Assembly: GCF_018736065.1 (NCBI RefSeq)
Contig: NZ_CP076130.1
Span: forward strand, 10,001-74,000
Length of the DNA stretch: 64,000 nucleotides
From: Flammeovirga kamogawensis
Lineage (GTDB): Bacteria > Bacteroidota > Bacteroidia > Cytophagales > Flammeovirgaceae
Direction: 5' to 3'
In this document: piece after piece, positions 1-9,482 of the stretch
Layout of the letters: each line of letters opens with the position of its first letter
How positions within the stretch are numbered: position 1 is the stretch's first letter
The notes under the pieces: generated by a model
The model's input: the letters and a program-made list of their open reading frames with translations, nothing else
Database searches by the model: none
What the model was told of the DNA's origin: nothing
Made by a program: the position numbers and the translations under genes

Positions 1-254
1 ATGAAGATCAACCTGCAATAATTGGTTTTTCTAAAACATACGATAATCCTTTTAATCCTCAGAATGGGTTTGGTGCAATCATGACATGTAATCATGCAGA
101 TGCTAATTGCCCAATAATTTTTGGTGCAGAACGCATTTCGTTACCATTTGAAGATCCTAAAGCATTTGATGGTACTCCAGAGCAAGAAGCAAAATACGAT
201 GAAAGGTGTCGTCAAGTTGCTAGAGAATTACTTTATGCCTTTTCAAAAATATAA
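1..254 (+). CDS. arsC: Arsenate reductase / low-molecular-weight phosphatase-like protein, C-terminal part
   Basis: The reading frame is open from base 3 and ends at 252-254; the true start lies before the window. The visible end contains the segments TCNHADANCP and PFEDPKAFDG and a Cys-containing C-terminal helix, as in the arsenate reductases of the low-molecular-weight tyrosine phosphatase family found in Bacteroidota. These enzymes reduce arsenate to arsenite in the cytoplasm. The acr3 arsenite-efflux gene starts only 15 bases downstream, so the two are almost certainly co-transcribed, which supports the call. The catalytic N-terminal Cys loop is outside the window and could not be checked. 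Confidence 0.75.
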   Translation, partial: EDQPAIIGFSKTYDNPFNPQNGFGAIMTCNHADANCPIIFGAERISLPFEDPKAFDGTPEQEAKYDERCRQVARELLYAFSKI

Positions 255-269
255 TTATTAAACCGAATC

Positions 270-1346
270 ATGAATAAATCTATTGAAGCGGATCCATTAT
301 GTCCGCAAAAGCAACCTAAAAAATTATCCTTTTTAGATAGTTATTTAACACTATGGATATTTCTTGCAATGGCAATTGGTGTAGGTATCGGATATTTCTT
401 TCCTGCTGGAGCTGACGCCATAAATAATATGTCTGTTGGAACTACAAATATTCCTTTAGCTATTGGGTTAATATTAATGATGTACCCACCATTGGCAAAA
501 GTGAAATATGAAGAAATGGGTAAAGTATTTAAAAATGTAAAAGTACTTTCGGTTTCTTTGGTTTTAAACTGGATAGTTGGACCAATTTTAATGTTTGCTC
601 TGGCTTTAATCTTTCTACATGATTATCCTGAGTATATGACTGGCTTAATCTTAATTGGTTTAGCACGTTGTATTGCAATGGTAGTTGTTTGGAATGACCT
701 TGCTGAAGGAAGCTCAGAATATGCGGCAGGTTTAATTGCTTTAAATAGTATTTTCCAAGTGTTATTTTACAGTGTATATGCTTATGTATTTATTACTGTT
801 TTACCTCCACTTTTTGGTTACGACGGTTTAGAAGTAAACATTACAATGCCTCAAATTGCCGAAAGTGTATTTATCTATTTGGGTATTCCTTTTATTGCAG
901 GTTTTTTGAGTCGTAAGATCTTAGTAAAAGCAAAAGGTAAAGAGTGGTACGATACTAAATTTGTTCCTACTATCTCTCCTATTACATTAATTGCACTATT
1001 ATCTACAATTGTATTAATGTTCTCTTTAAAAGGGCAAATGATTGTTGAGATACCAATGGATGTTGTGCGTATTGCCATTCCATTAGTAATTTATTTTGTA
1101 ATTATGTTTGTGTTTAGCTTCTTATTAGCAAGATACTTTGGTGCTGATTATGAAAAAGATGTAGCAATAGCTTTTACGGCAACAGGTAACAATTTTGAAT
1201 TGGCTATTGCAGTTGCTATTGGTGTATTTGGTATTAATTCTGGCCAAGCATTTACAGGAGTTATAGGACCTTTGGTTGAGGTTCCTGCATTGATTGCTCT
1301 TGTAAATTTAGCCTTCTGGTTTAGAAAAAAATATTATACAAAATAA
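270..1346 (+). CDS. acr3: ACR3-type arsenite efflux permease
   Basis: This 358-residue polytopic inner-membrane protein has about ten hydrophobic segments and the ACR3 signature around [20 protein letters not shown], with the conserved membrane Cys at about residue 134, which is needed for arsenite transport in the family. A second family segment, [19 protein letters not shown], lies near residue 310. It exports arsenite, the product of ArsC, using the proton motive force, and the length is normal for ACR3. It follows arsC by 15 bases and is closed by a terminator hairpin at 1353-1388. The tandem ArsA ATPase encoded 0.65 kb further on may serve the same resistance route. Confidence 0.93.
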   Translation: MNKSIEADPLCPQKQPKKLSFLDSYLTLWIFLAMAIGVGIGYFFPAGADAINNMSVGTTNIPLAIGLILMMYPPLAKVKYEEMGKVFKNVKVLSVSLVLNWIVGPILMFALALIFLHDYPEYMTGLILIGLARCIAMVVVWNDLAEGSSEYAAGLIALNSIFQVLFYSVYAYVFITVLPPLFGYDGLEVNITMPQIAESVFIYLGIPFIAGFLSRKILVKAKGKEWYDTKFVPTISPITLIALLSTIVLMFSLKGQMIVEIPMDVVRIAIPLVIYFVIMFVFSFLLARYFGADYEKDVAIAFTATGNNFELAIAVAIGVFGINSGQAFTGVIGPLVEVPALIALVNLAFWFRKKYYTK

Positions 1347-1352
1347 ATCAAA

Positions 1353-1388
1353 GGTTAGGCAGCTGCTCTAATGTTGCCTAACTTTTTA
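1353..1388 (+). terminator. Rho-independent terminator after acr3
   Basis: The arms GTTAGGCA (1354-1361) and TGCCTAAC (1375-1382) form an 8-bp stem followed by five T. It ends the arsC-acr3 transcript, just before the convergent gene at 1386-1919. Confidence 0.7.
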
Positions 1389-1919
1389 ATATAACTTTGT
1401 GAGATAACTATCAATTGATTTGATATAACAGAATTTCTTATTCGTATCATCAATATAAAAAGATACTTCCAAATTTTTCTTCAAGCCTTTAATTCCTTTT
1501 TTAGAGACTTTTTTAAAAGTGCGGTTCTTAAAAGTTATCTCTCCAGACTGAGTAACAGAATTTCTTATTAGTTCTTCTGTAAGTGTTGGAGACTCACCTA
1601 TTTTATGTTGAACTATTATAAATTTAGTATTGTAGACATAGGTATCTTCTTCCTCAAATGACATTCCTTCGTATTTTAGCTGAATAAAATAGAAGGTGTA
1701 TTTAGGATAATGTAGAACAGCAATATTGCGAGATTCATCAAAATCAATATCGATATTTCCTGGTTCTCGACCAGACCAATAACCCCAGTCTCCAATTGCA
1801 CTTCCTTTCCACTCTGCTACTTTCATCCTATCAAATGTTACAGTAGATTGTGCAAACATAGGAGCTGAAAATAGAAGTGGTAAAAAAAGGAGTATTGTAT
1901 ATTTCGCTAAGCGAAGCAT
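1386..1919 (-). CDS. Secreted protein of unknown function
   Basis: The product is a 177-residue protein with a clear signal peptide (residues 1-23, ending MFAQ) and no recognised domain. The mature part is a mix of beta-rich segments with aromatic and charged residues and lacks further membrane spans, so it is probably periplasmic or outer-membrane associated. It lies on the opposite strand between acr3 and arsA, so it is not part of the ars transcripts. No Cys or metal-binding cluster links it to arsenic. Confidence 0.7.
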   Translation of the reverse strand: MLRLAKYTILLFLPLLFSAPMFAQSTVTFDRMKVAEWKGSAIGDWGYWSGREPGNIDIDFDESRNIAVLHYPKYTFYFIQLKYEGMSFEEEDTYVYNTKFIIVQHKIGESPTLTEELIRNSVTQSGEITFKNRTFKKVSKKGIKGLKKNLEVSFYIDDTNKKFCYIKSIDSYLTKLY

Positions 1920-2001
1920 CTCTTTTTATTGTTTAGTTTAAAATTAAGTTCTTCGAGTAAATTATTTGATTTATTCGATGGAATATATATAAAGATAAAT
2001 C

Positions 2002-3765
2002 ATGAAATTTAACGATACAAAATTCTTGTTCTTTACTGGTAAAGGTGGTGTAGGTAAAACATCTTTATCTAGTGCAGTTGCCGTACAATTGGCAGATGCT
2101 GGAAAACAAGTTTTATTAATTAGTACAGATCCTGCCTCTAACCTATCTGATGTTTTGGCTACAGATGTAAGTGATGTTATAAAGAAACACACTGTTTTAC
2201 CTCAATTATCAACAATAAATATTGATCCTGAACATGCTGGTGAGGCATACAAAGATAGAGCGATATCTTCTTTAGGAATGTTAGCTACACCTGCATATAA
2301 AAATAAAGTAAGAGAGCAATTGTCTGGAGCGTGTACTGTAGAGATTGCTTCTTTTGATGAATTTACGCGTTTTATATCAGGTGAGGCAAGTTATGAAGCA
2401 TATGATTATGTTGTGTTTGATACTGCTCCTACAGGCCATACATTACGCTTGTTAGAATTACCAGAAGCTTGGAGTTCTTTCTTAGATCATAATGAAGGTG
2501 CATCTTGTATAGGTCCATCAACAGCTTTAAAAAGTAATCATTTACGTTACAAAAATGTTGTTGATACGCTAAGAGATCCCAAACAAACAACGTTCTTTCT
2601 TGTAGCTAGACCAGATGCTGCATCTTTAAAAGAAGCTGACAGAACAAGTGAAGAATTATTTGAGCTGGGAATGGATAATCAGAAATTATTGATCAATGGT
2701 ATATTTTCTCCAGTTGATAATACTGATGAAATTGCGGTTAAAATTGCTGATAAATCAAAGGCTGCGATTGAAACATTACCTAAGCATTTAGCAAAACTTG
2801 AAAAAGAGGATTTTCCTTTATTACCTTATAATATTTTAGGATTAGAAAAACTTCGTTCTGTCTTTTCAAAAACAAAACAAACGGATATTTTATCCGAGGA
2901 AAGAGTTGAAGAAAGCCAAGGACATCAATTAAATAATCTAACTTCTTTAGTAGATGAATTTTCTAAAGATGGAAAAGGTTTAATTATGACAATGGGAAAA
3001 GGTGGTGTTGGTAAAACAACAACTGCTTCTGCTATTGCTGTAATGTTGGCACAAAGAGGACATAAGGTTACGCTAACAACTACAGACCCTGCAGCTCATT
3101 TATCTGACTTTATGGAACAATTAGATGAAGTTCCAGAGAGTTTGACTGTTGAACGTATTGACCCTAGGGTTGAAAAACAACGTTATATTGATAAAGTGAT
3201 GGTGCACAGAGGTGCTGGAAAAACTGATGAACAGAAGAAATTAATCTTAGAAGATTTAAACTCTCCATGTACAGAAGAAGTAGCGGTTTTTCATGCTTTC
3301 TCGAAAGTCACAAGAGCTGCAAAAAGACAGTTTGTAGTAATTGATACTGCGCCTACTGGACATACTTTATTACTTTTAGATACCACAGGAAGCTACCATA
3401 AAGAAGTAATGAAACATGATAAAGGAGATTCTGGTAAATTAACCACTCCATTTATGATGATTCAAGACCCTAAAGTAACTAAAGTTGTGATTGTAACGCT
3501 TGCAGAAACTACACCTATTCGTGAAGCCATGAGCTTACAAGGTGATTTAAAACGAGCCGGAATTACTCCTTATGCTTGGGTTGTAAATCAAGATTTATCT
3601 TTAACAGGTGCAATAAAAGACCCTATTTTAAAACAAAGAGCAACGCATCAAAATACCTTAATAAGTAGTTTAAATAACGAAGTAAGCGATAAGATTGTAA
3701 CGCTTCCTTATTTAGTTGAAGATAAAATTTTACCATCAATCATTCAATCAACTCAAGAAGTATAA
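2002..3765 (+). CDS. arsA: Arsenite-stimulated ATPase, tandem two-domain form
   Basis: The 587-residue protein consists of two homologous halves. Deviant Walker A motifs GKGGVGKT lie at residues 13-20 and 332-339, and each half has the DTAPTGHTL signature. Three cysteines, C111, C169 and C423, sit where the arsenite-binding cysteines of classical ArsA lie (C113, C172 and C422 in the E. coli plasmid protein). ArsA hydrolyses ATP to drive an arsenite permease and is cytosolic, bound to the membrane partner. No arsD chaperone gene is visible here, and the nearest permease is Acr3 rather than ArsB. A terminator follows at 3773-3803. Confidence 0.93.
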   Translation: MKFNDTKFLFFTGKGGVGKTSLSSAVAVQLADAGKQVLLISTDPASNLSDVLATDVSDVIKKHTVLPQLSTINIDPEHAGEAYKDRAISSLGMLATPAYKNKVREQLSGACTVEIASFDEFTRFISGEASYEAYDYVVFDTAPTGHTLRLLELPEAWSSFLDHNEGASCIGPSTALKSNHLRYKNVVDTLRDPKQTTFFLVARPDAASLKEADRTSEELFELGMDNQKLLINGIFSPVDNTDEIAVKIADKSKAAIETLPKHLAKLEKEDFPLLPYNILGLEKLRSVFSKTKQTDILSEERVEESQGHQLNNLTSLVDEFSKDGKGLIMTMGKGGVGKTTTASAIAVMLAQRGHKVTLTTTDPAAHLSDFMEQLDEVPESLTVERIDPRVEKQRYIDKVMVHRGAGKTDEQKKLILEDLNSPCTEEVAVFHAFSKVTRAAKRQFVVIDTAPTGHTLLLLDTTGSYHKEVMKHDKGDSGKLTTPFMMIQDPKVTKVVIVTLAETTPIREAMSLQGDLKRAGITPYAWVVNQDLSLTGAIKDPILKQRATHQNTLISSLNNEVSDKIVTLPYLVEDKILPSIIQSTQEV

Positions 3766-3772
3766 TATATAT

Positions 3773-3803
3773 GCACAAGTAGTTTATGCTGCTTGTGCTT
3801 TTT
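3773..3803 (+). terminator. Rho-independent terminator after arsA
   Basis: The arms GCACAAGTAG (3773-3782) and CTGCTTGTGC (3789-3798) pair with one G-U wobble around a 6-base loop and are followed by TTTTT. It separates arsA from the phosphoesterase gene that starts at 3815. Confidence 0.8.
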
Positions 3804-3814
3804 AATTTCCAATT

Positions 3815-4528
3815 ATGAAAATTGCTATTTTTTCTGATATACACGCTAATTTACCTGCATTCGAAGCTTTCCAAGAACATATTGCTACTCAAAATGTAGA
3901 TAAAATGTATTGTTTAGGTGATCTAGTAGGGTACAATATTTGGCCTAAAGAGATTATTGATTTTTTTATTCAAAATGATATTCCTTGTGTATTAGGCAAC
4001 CATGATGAAGCACAGCGTTTTCCGGATATAGAAGGAGAACATTCTAATAGAAGTATAACCAAAAGTTACCTTAAAAAAGAACATCTTGATTACTTATTAA
4101 AGCTTCCACGAGAAATTAAATTAGAAGAAAAAAAGGCAGCTCTTCTATTAGTACACGGAAGTACAAAAGCTATTAATGATTATCTTGTTGAAGATTACCC
4201 TGAAAAAGAAGTCATTCAAATGATGCATGATAACACAGCAGATGTTTTATTCTGCGGACATACACATAAACCTTATCATCGCATTATTTCTTCAGAAGGA
4301 AAATTTTTACATGTTATTAATGTAGGTTCTATAGGTAAACCAAAGGATGGAAACCCACAAGGTTGTTACGCAATATTGACTATAAATGATACTTACAAAT
4401 CAGATAAATCAGATAGTTTACAAATTGATTTTAAACGTTTTGATTATGACGTTCAGAAAGCTGCTGATGCCGTTTTAGAAAGTGAATTTGAAGATCGATT
4501 TGCCGATTTATTATTTAAAGCAAAATAA
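3815..4528 (+). CDS. YfcE/MJ0936-like metallophosphoesterase
   Basis: This 237-residue cytosolic protein has the calcineurin-like dimetal motifs in order: D8-x-H10 (FSDIHAN), GD36, GNHD at residues 61-64, a His in LLVHGS, and GHTH in LFCGHTHKPY. Proteins of this compact group act as phosphodiesterases on varied substrates, and the sequence does not define the substrate here. It lies 49 bases after arsA, but a strong hairpin terminator sits between them, so co-transcription is doubtful. A 13-bp-stem terminator follows the stop. Confidence 0.85.
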   Translation: MKIAIFSDIHANLPAFEAFQEHIATQNVDKMYCLGDLVGYNIWPKEIIDFFIQNDIPCVLGNHDEAQRFPDIEGEHSNRSITKSYLKKEHLDYLLKLPREIKLEEKKAALLLVHGSTKAINDYLVEDYPEKEVIQMMHDNTADVLFCGHTHKPYHRIISSEGKFLHVINVGSIGKPKDGNPQGCYAILTINDTYKSDKSDSLQIDFKRFDYDVQKAADAVLESEFEDRFADLLFKAK

Positions 4529-4554
4529 TAATTAGTTCACTATTTTCATTATAA

Positions 4555-4595
4555 AAACAGACAATATTGATTAAGTAGATATTGTCTGTTTCTTC
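4555..4595 (+). terminator. Rho-independent terminator after the phosphoesterase gene
   Basis: A perfect 13-bp stem, AAACAGACAATAT (4555-4567) with ATATTGTCTGTTT (4579-4591), has an 11-base loop and a following pyrimidine-rich tail. Confidence 0.75.
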
Positions 4596-4739
4596 TATTA
4601 AAACCCCTATATTCTAAAAAGTTATTTGTCAAAAAAATACAATATTTAAAACGTTAACTTAAGGTTCTATAAAAGTATTGGATAAGGCGTGTAGAACAGT
4701 GAAATTGTATGTACTAAATAAAGCAAACAATTTACTAAC

Positions 4740-7313
4740 ATGTTATCCCTAATAAATAACTTCACCAAATTCTGTATTGTATTTTTTATATGCATTCCGC
4801 ACATAATTAATGCCCAACAGCAACACTCAAGAAAAAATATTTATGCTTGGCCTTCTGCCGATGCTCCTAAAATTGACGGCATATTAGATGATCAGGTTTG
4901 GAGCGACCCTTACAATTTAAATGACTTAACAGCAGGTAATACAACCATGCTATTTGATAAAAAAGAGGACAACAAATATATTTCTGAAGGCTATTTTATA
5001 CAAAACTCTCCTAATAATAATACCCTATCTTCTCAAAAAAGTAAGATTCAGATAGCGTATGATAACTACGCAATTTACATAAGTGCTCAATTATACGACA
5101 CTGCTCCAGATTCTATTAGAACAAATATGGGCGAAAGAGATTCAGGTGGGAATGGCGGCGATTTCTTTATTGCTTCATTTGATACCTATAACACACAACA
5201 AGATGCTTATGAATTTGTAGTAAGTGCATCTGGAGTGCAAAGTGATAGAATACAGGGTACTTCTGGCTGGGATGGCAATTGGAATGAAATATGGAGCAGT
5301 GCAGTAAAAGTTAATGAAGATGGTTGGGCGGTAGAAATGGCAATTCCCTACAGAGCATTAAGAATGCCAAATGGAAATGAACAAATATGGGGGGTAAATT
5401 TTGGAAGAGTGATTGCTCGTACCGGAGAAGTAACCTATTGGAACCCGATTGATGCCAATAAATCAGGCTATGTAAATCAATTTGGTACTTTAAGAGGATT
5501 ATATGATCTAACTCCCCCACTCCGTTTATCCTTGTCGCCTTACATTAGTAATGTAGCAATGAGCAAACAAGGAGCTGAGCAAGTTGCAAATACATTTTCT
5601 GGAGGAGCCGATATTAAAGTCGGTTTAGGGCAAAGCTTTACTTTAGATGTCAGTTTAGTACCTGATTTCTCTCAAGTACAAGCCGATAATGAAGTGCTTA
5701 ATTTATCTGCTTATGAAGTCCAGTATGGAGAATTTCGTGAATTCTTTACACAAGGAACTACCATTTTCAATAAACATAATCAATTTTATTCTAGGCGAAT
5801 TGGGCAAAATCATTTTACATCTTCCGATAATTTATTACTTGAAAATGAAAGCTATAAATACAAACCTACAGATGCTCCAATTGTCAACAATACCAAGCTA
5901 ACTGGAATAACAGAAAAGGGTTTAGGTATTGGTATTTTAAATTCTATCACAAACGAAACGTATGCAATTATTGAAGATAGTGTAACGGGTGAAAGACGTG
6001 AAGTTATGGCTGACCCACTCACTAATTTTAATATGATTTCAATAGAGCAAAGTTTACCCAATAATTCTAAGGTTGGTGTAATGAACAATAACGTTTACAG
6101 AGGAGACGACTACAAATCATCAAACGTATCGTCTTTAGACATGCAACTTTTTGATAGAACAAATACCTACAAACTAAATGCTTTTGGATCTTTAAGTCAG
6201 GAATTTTTTCCTTCTGAATATACAGAAACAGAAGAAATATCATCATATACCTTATTAGGGCACAAAATCTCAACTAGCGGTGGTAAAGTAAGTGGTAACT
6301 GGCGGTATTGGGGTTCTTTAAATATTGAATCCGATACTTACAACCCAAATGATATGGGGTACAATAGTTCTAATAATGAGATCTATGCTAGTACAGATGT
6401 ATCCTACCATGAATTTATTGCTACAAATTTTTATCAAAAATACTGGTTGAGACTCGGTTATAACCAAAATTGGTTATACAGTACAAAAGACAATATAACA
6501 AAAAGAATTTGGGGTGATGGCTACCTACTTTTTAATAACTTTTGGAGTTTTAATTTTGATATGGCTTATCATCCAGGTTTATCTTATGATTACTTTGGAC
6601 CTAGAGAAGAGGGATATTATTTTAAAGAATATGCTTCTAATAATGGTGGAATAACTATAACTTCTGATGACAGACAAAAATATTATGGTAGTTTACGTTT
6701 GAGTTATTGGAACCGACCAGAATACCAACAACTTGATAATTATATCAGTTACTCTCAAACTTATAGAGCTACTGATAGGTTTGATCTTACCCATTCTGTA
6801 TCATGGAATAATCAAAGAGATGAAAAAGGCTACACTACAACATTATATACCTCTAATGGTAGTGTAGACCAAGTAATTTATGGAAATCGAGATGTAAAAA
6901 CCTTTGAAAATAACATTACTTCAAAATATTATTTCACTCCAAAAATGTCGTTAAAACTACGTTTAAGACATTATTGGAGAAGGGTAAATTATGATGAATT
7001 CTACCAATTATCTAAAGAAGGTGATTTATTCCCTACAGACTATACTGATATAGATGAGAATGGTAACCCAATTCAAAATACCAATTATAATACTTTCGAT
7101 CTTGAGATGTCTTATAGCTGGGAATTCTTACCCGGAAGTTTTCTTACTGCAATGTGGCGAAATGAATTAGGTTCTTCTAGCTATAATGCTGATTATAATT
7201 TCTCTCAGAATATGCAAGAAATGTGGACTGAACCCCAACTAAATACCGTTTCCATACGGTTAACCTATTTCTTAGACTATCAGCAATTAAAAAAACAATT
7301 AAGTAGAATCTAA
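4740..7313 (+). CDS. DUF5916-type outer-membrane protein with N-terminal CBM9-like domain
   Basis: The 857-residue protein has a signal peptide (about residues 1-25). An N-terminal domain of the CBM9-like type follows (residues about 35-235, with APKIDGILDDQVWSDP and AVEMAIPYRALRMP). The long remainder is rich in aromatic beta strands and ends in a typical outer-membrane strand (VSIRLTYFLDYQQ). This is the layout of the DUF5916 family common in Bacteroidota, thought to form a beta barrel; its substrate is not known. It stands alone after a terminator, and its stop overlaps the convergent gene at 7310-7627 by four bases. Confidence 0.8.
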   Translation: MLSLINNFTKFCIVFFICIPHIINAQQQHSRKNIYAWPSADAPKIDGILDDQVWSDPYNLNDLTAGNTTMLFDKKEDNKYISEGYFIQNSPNNNTLSSQKSKIQIAYDNYAIYISAQLYDTAPDSIRTNMGERDSGGNGGDFFIASFDTYNTQQDAYEFVVSASGVQSDRIQGTSGWDGNWNEIWSSAVKVNEDGWAVEMAIPYRALRMPNGNEQIWGVNFGRVIARTGEVTYWNPIDANKSGYVNQFGTLRGLYDLTPPLRLSLSPYISNVAMSKQGAEQVANTFSGGADIKVGLGQSFTLDVSLVPDFSQVQADNEVLNLSAYEVQYGEFREFFTQGTTIFNKHNQFYSRRIGQNHFTSSDNLLLENESYKYKPTDAPIVNNTKLTGITEKGLGIGILNSITNETYAIIEDSVTGERREVMADPLTNFNMISIEQSLPNNSKVGVMNNNVYRGDDYKSSNVSSLDMQLFDRTNTYKLNAFGSLSQEFFPSEYTETEEISSYTLLGHKISTSGGKVSGNWRYWGSLNIESDTYNPNDMGYNSSNNEIYASTDVSYHEFIATNFYQKYWLRLGYNQNWLYSTKDNITKRIWGDGYLLFNNFWSFNFDMAYHPGLSYDYFGPREEGYYFKEYASNNGGITITSDDRQKYYGSLRLSYWNRPEYQQLDNYISYSQTYRATDRFDLTHSVSWNNQRDEKGYTTTLYTSNGSVDQVIYGNRDVKTFENNITSKYYFTPKMSLKLRLRHYWRRVNYDEFYQLSKEGDLFPTDYTDIDENGNPIQNTNYNTFDLEMSYSWEFLPGSFLTAMWRNELGSSSYNADYNFSQNMQEMWTEPQLNTVSIRLTYFLDYQQLKKQLSRI

Positions 7314-7627
7314 TCAATTACCCCATTAAATAATTGCGATAAAGTATGGATTTCGTTTTCATTTTGAACGCTTTCTTCTGCTGAATCTAAAAAATGAGAA
7401 ATGGTACTTTCAGAAACTGCACTTTCTAATTCATTGTATCCTTGATATACAATTGCAGCCGTTCTACCACCATTATAACTATAAGATAAGGTATACAATC
7501 CATTATTTAGTGCTTCGATTGTATGTATTGTAACGGAACGGTTTTCAAGTTTTGCAACGATAGGTTCATTTGCAAATAAATATTGCCCACAAGCAAATAG
7601 AATTACTGATAAAAATAAATTTTTCAT
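7310..7627 (-). CDS. Small secreted protein of unknown function
   Basis: The product is 105 residues with a signal peptide (residues 1-19, ending LFAN). The short mature domain contains NNGLYTLSYSYNGGRTAA, which suggests beta hairpins. No family was recognised. It converges on the DUF5916 gene with a four-base overlap of the stop regions, so one transcript may run antisense to the end of the other. Confidence 0.65.
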   Translation of the reverse strand: MKNLFLSVILFACGQYLFANEPIVAKLENRSVTIHTIEALNNGLYTLSYSYNGGRTAAIVYQGYNELESAVSESTISHFLDSAEESVQNENEIHTLSQLFNGVID

Positions 7628-7706
7628 GTATAGTAGATAAAATGTAGTTAAGTACGACTGTCACTTTATAATAACATGCATGAAAAAATATCACTATTTC
7701 TAAAAG

Positions 7707-7758
7707 AAGATTATCACGAAATGGAGCATAGTCTGGAAGTTCTTTTCGTGATAATCTT
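7707..7758. terminator. Long inverted repeat, probable terminator
   Basis: Perfect 15-bp arms AAGATTATCACGAAA (7707-7721) and TTTCGTGATAATCTT (7744-7758) flank a 22-base loop. It lies between the 105-residue secreted protein gene and the 57-residue open frame, both read leftward, so it may end the transcript of the small frame. The T tract is weak, so a regulatory hairpin is also possible. Confidence 0.5.
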
Positions 7759-7777
7759 TACCATGAGCAATTAGACA

Positions 7778-7951
7778 TTATGCTCTACTTAGTACATTAA
7801 GATTATTAATGTCACTTTCTTTGTGTCCGGAAGTTCTTAAAACACTTTTTGCTTTGTTAATGATGACCTGATTTGAATCAGTTGATTTACAGATTACTGA
7901 AATTGTTCCAGAATACTTTCGTTCCACCGTGTACTTTACTTTAGCTATCAT
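7778..7951 (-). CDS. Small 57-residue protein of unknown function
   Basis: An ATG at 7951-7949 opens a 57-codon frame ending in TAA (7780-7778). The peptide starts MIAKVKYTVERKYSG and carries the segment VIINKAKSVLRTSG, giving a basic, soluble, compact composition without a signal peptide. It has balanced amino-acid use, unlike a random AT-rich frame, and an inverted repeat follows its end. Nothing identifies a function. It may be a genuine short cytosolic gene missed by length cut-offs. Confidence 0.5.
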   Translation of the reverse strand: MIAKVKYTVERKYSGTISVICKSTDSNQVIINKAKSVLRTSGHKESDINNLNVLSRA

Positions 7952-8513
7952 TTTAATTAAATTTTAGTTATAAATGCAATACAATAAAAAATTATTGTAC
8001 TGAAAGATTCTTCTGAAAAAGCGAAACTAATTTTTATATTAAAATTGGATACTTTTAAGAGAATAGTAAACAAGAGAAATGACAATTTTACTCCTGTATT
8101 TTAAGTTAAAAAAAAGTTATCCAATAGGCGTAGTTTTCGATTATGATACAAAACTATGGGAATAGTTTTATTTTTTTGATGAGTAGAATACTCGTTTAAC
8201 AGTTACTTTTATTATTGGTTTTAAGCAAAAAAACTATATATTATAATTGATAATCAGAACATTATGATTTGTAAATTGTACTACCATTAATAATTTTTGC
8301 TTCAAACTCTACTCATCAGTCTAAACATAATTTATTACATAGTATAAATTACTTCTACTAGCTTAAAATGTGATTTAATAAGGTTAAAAAACTTATTATT
8401 CACTTTGTTAATCAATAAAAAAGTTAAGAAATCATTTAAAAGTCAACCTTTTAGGTCTTTAATGCGACTATATAAGTAGTAGTCAAATTAATTAATGGCA
8501 TTAGCGAAATTAT
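7952..8513. other. Intergenic stretch without recognised gene
   Basis: These 562 AT-rich bases hold the upstream regions of the leftward 57-residue gene and the rightward lipoprotein gene. Only weak features are visible, such as a 7-base inverted repeat TAGTTTT/AAAACTA near 8131-8156. No RNA gene, repeat family or longer open frame was recognised. Confidence 0.5.
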
Positions 8514-8912
8514 ATGAAGAAAATTATACAGTTTATTATACTTATTTGTACGCTTTGGAGTGTTACCTCTTGTAGCCAACACGATGTAAATAATGCCTCT
8601 TTTACAGAAATAAAAGACATGTATGCTAATGTTACTAACTCAAATCAACAGTCTCATTTACTAGAAGTTATTGCTGATATTCAATACTTAGAGATGGGAT
8701 ATATAAAAGTAGATATTCATCCGTTAGAACTTTCTGCTATGGAAAGTAAACAATGGAGAGCTTCATTTATTTATGATCAATTTGATGAAGGAACGTTCCA
8801 TGCACAGTATAGCATTCCTGAATATGCAAAAGGAGAATATCAGATCGTTTTAAATGTAGTTGAAAAAAATAATAGTAAAGCGATTAAGAAAATCGACACT
8901 TACATTGATTAG
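8514..8912 (+). CDS. Small lipoprotein of unknown function
   Basis: The 132-residue product has a lipoprotein signal peptide with the lipobox SVTSC (Cys at residue 20), so it should be lipid-anchored. The rest is a single small domain with a beta-rich pattern (LEVIADIQYLEMGYIKVDIHP, YSIPEYAKGEYQIVLNVVEKN) that resembles an Ig-like or jelly-roll module but matches no family I recognise. It is monocistronic, flanked by long AT-rich spacers. Confidence 0.7.
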   Translation: MKKIIQFIILICTLWSVTSCSQHDVNNASFTEIKDMYANVTNSNQQSHLLEVIADIQYLEMGYIKVDIHPLELSAMESKQWRASFIYDQFDEGTFHAQYSIPEYAKGEYQIVLNVVEKNNSKAIKKIDTYID

Positions 8913-9083
8913 CTTTTTGTGATTTTTATTTAAGTAGAATCATAAAAAACAACGTTACATATAACTTGTTAATTAACATACTTTGATTAAATAATTCATC
9001 TTTTCGATAATTTTGAACGTATTAGTTACAACAGCTATAGTATTTATAGGGCCTTGCTAGGTTATTCATCTAAATGAACTAAT

Positions 9084-9179
9084 ATGAAGAAAATCGTTAA
9101 TTTTATCGACGAGATTATTAATCCGATTACAATAGTGGCATTTATGGCAATACTTGTTATAATAGAAAGATCACTTTAA
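9084..9179 (+). CDS. Small single-span membrane peptide, 31 residues
   Basis: ATG at 9084 begins a 31-codon frame ending at 9177-9179. The peptide has a basic start (MKKIVNFIDEI) and one hydrophobic helix (PITIVAFMAILVIIE). A clear intrinsic terminator follows 19 bases after the stop (9199-9228), so a short transcript with only this frame is likely. The function is unknown; small single-span regulators of membrane complexes have this appearance. Confidence 0.5.
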   Translation: MKKIVNFIDEIINPITIVAFMAILVIIERSL

Positions 9180-9198
9180 AATATAGTTTTCACAAACA

Positions 9199-9228
9199 GG
9201 AGGTAGATTAATTTCTATCTCCTTTTTT
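9199..9228 (+). terminator. Rho-independent terminator after the 31-residue frame
   Basis: The arms GGAGGTAGA (9199-9207) and TCTATCTCC (9214-9222) pair with one G-U wobble and a 6-base loop, followed by six T. Confidence 0.75.
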
Positions 9229-9340
9229 ATTAAAAAGACTTTACTAAAGAGCTTATTATTAGGAGATAAAAAATTCTTTCTGTATATTTCGTAATACTTA
9301 AATAAGTAAAACTAATTATAAAACTAAATAACTCACACCA

Positions 9341-9478
9341 ATGAGACAAGTTAAAAATTACGGAAGAGCTAAAGCAGCACCATCTACTTTACAACAAGTT
9401 GAAGAAACAAAAGTAGAAGCTACAAACGAAGCTACTGAAACTAAAACAGAGAAAAAGAAAAAATCTGAAAAGGCTTAA
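9341..9478 (+). CDS. Small highly charged 45-residue protein
   Basis: ATG at 9341 opens 45 codons ending at TAA 9476-9478. The peptide begins MRQVKNYGRAKAAPST and ends in a Glu/Thr/Lys-rich, probably disordered tail (TEKKKKSEKA). The bias toward Lys, Glu, Ala and Thr is far from random frames in this AT-rich DNA. A perfect 13-bp-stem terminator follows only four bases after the stop. No homologous family is recognised; it could be a nucleic-acid- or ribosome-associated small protein. Confidence 0.6.
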   Translation: MRQVKNYGRAKAAPSTLQQVEETKVEATNEATETKTEKKKKSEKA

Positions 9479-9482
9479 CAAA

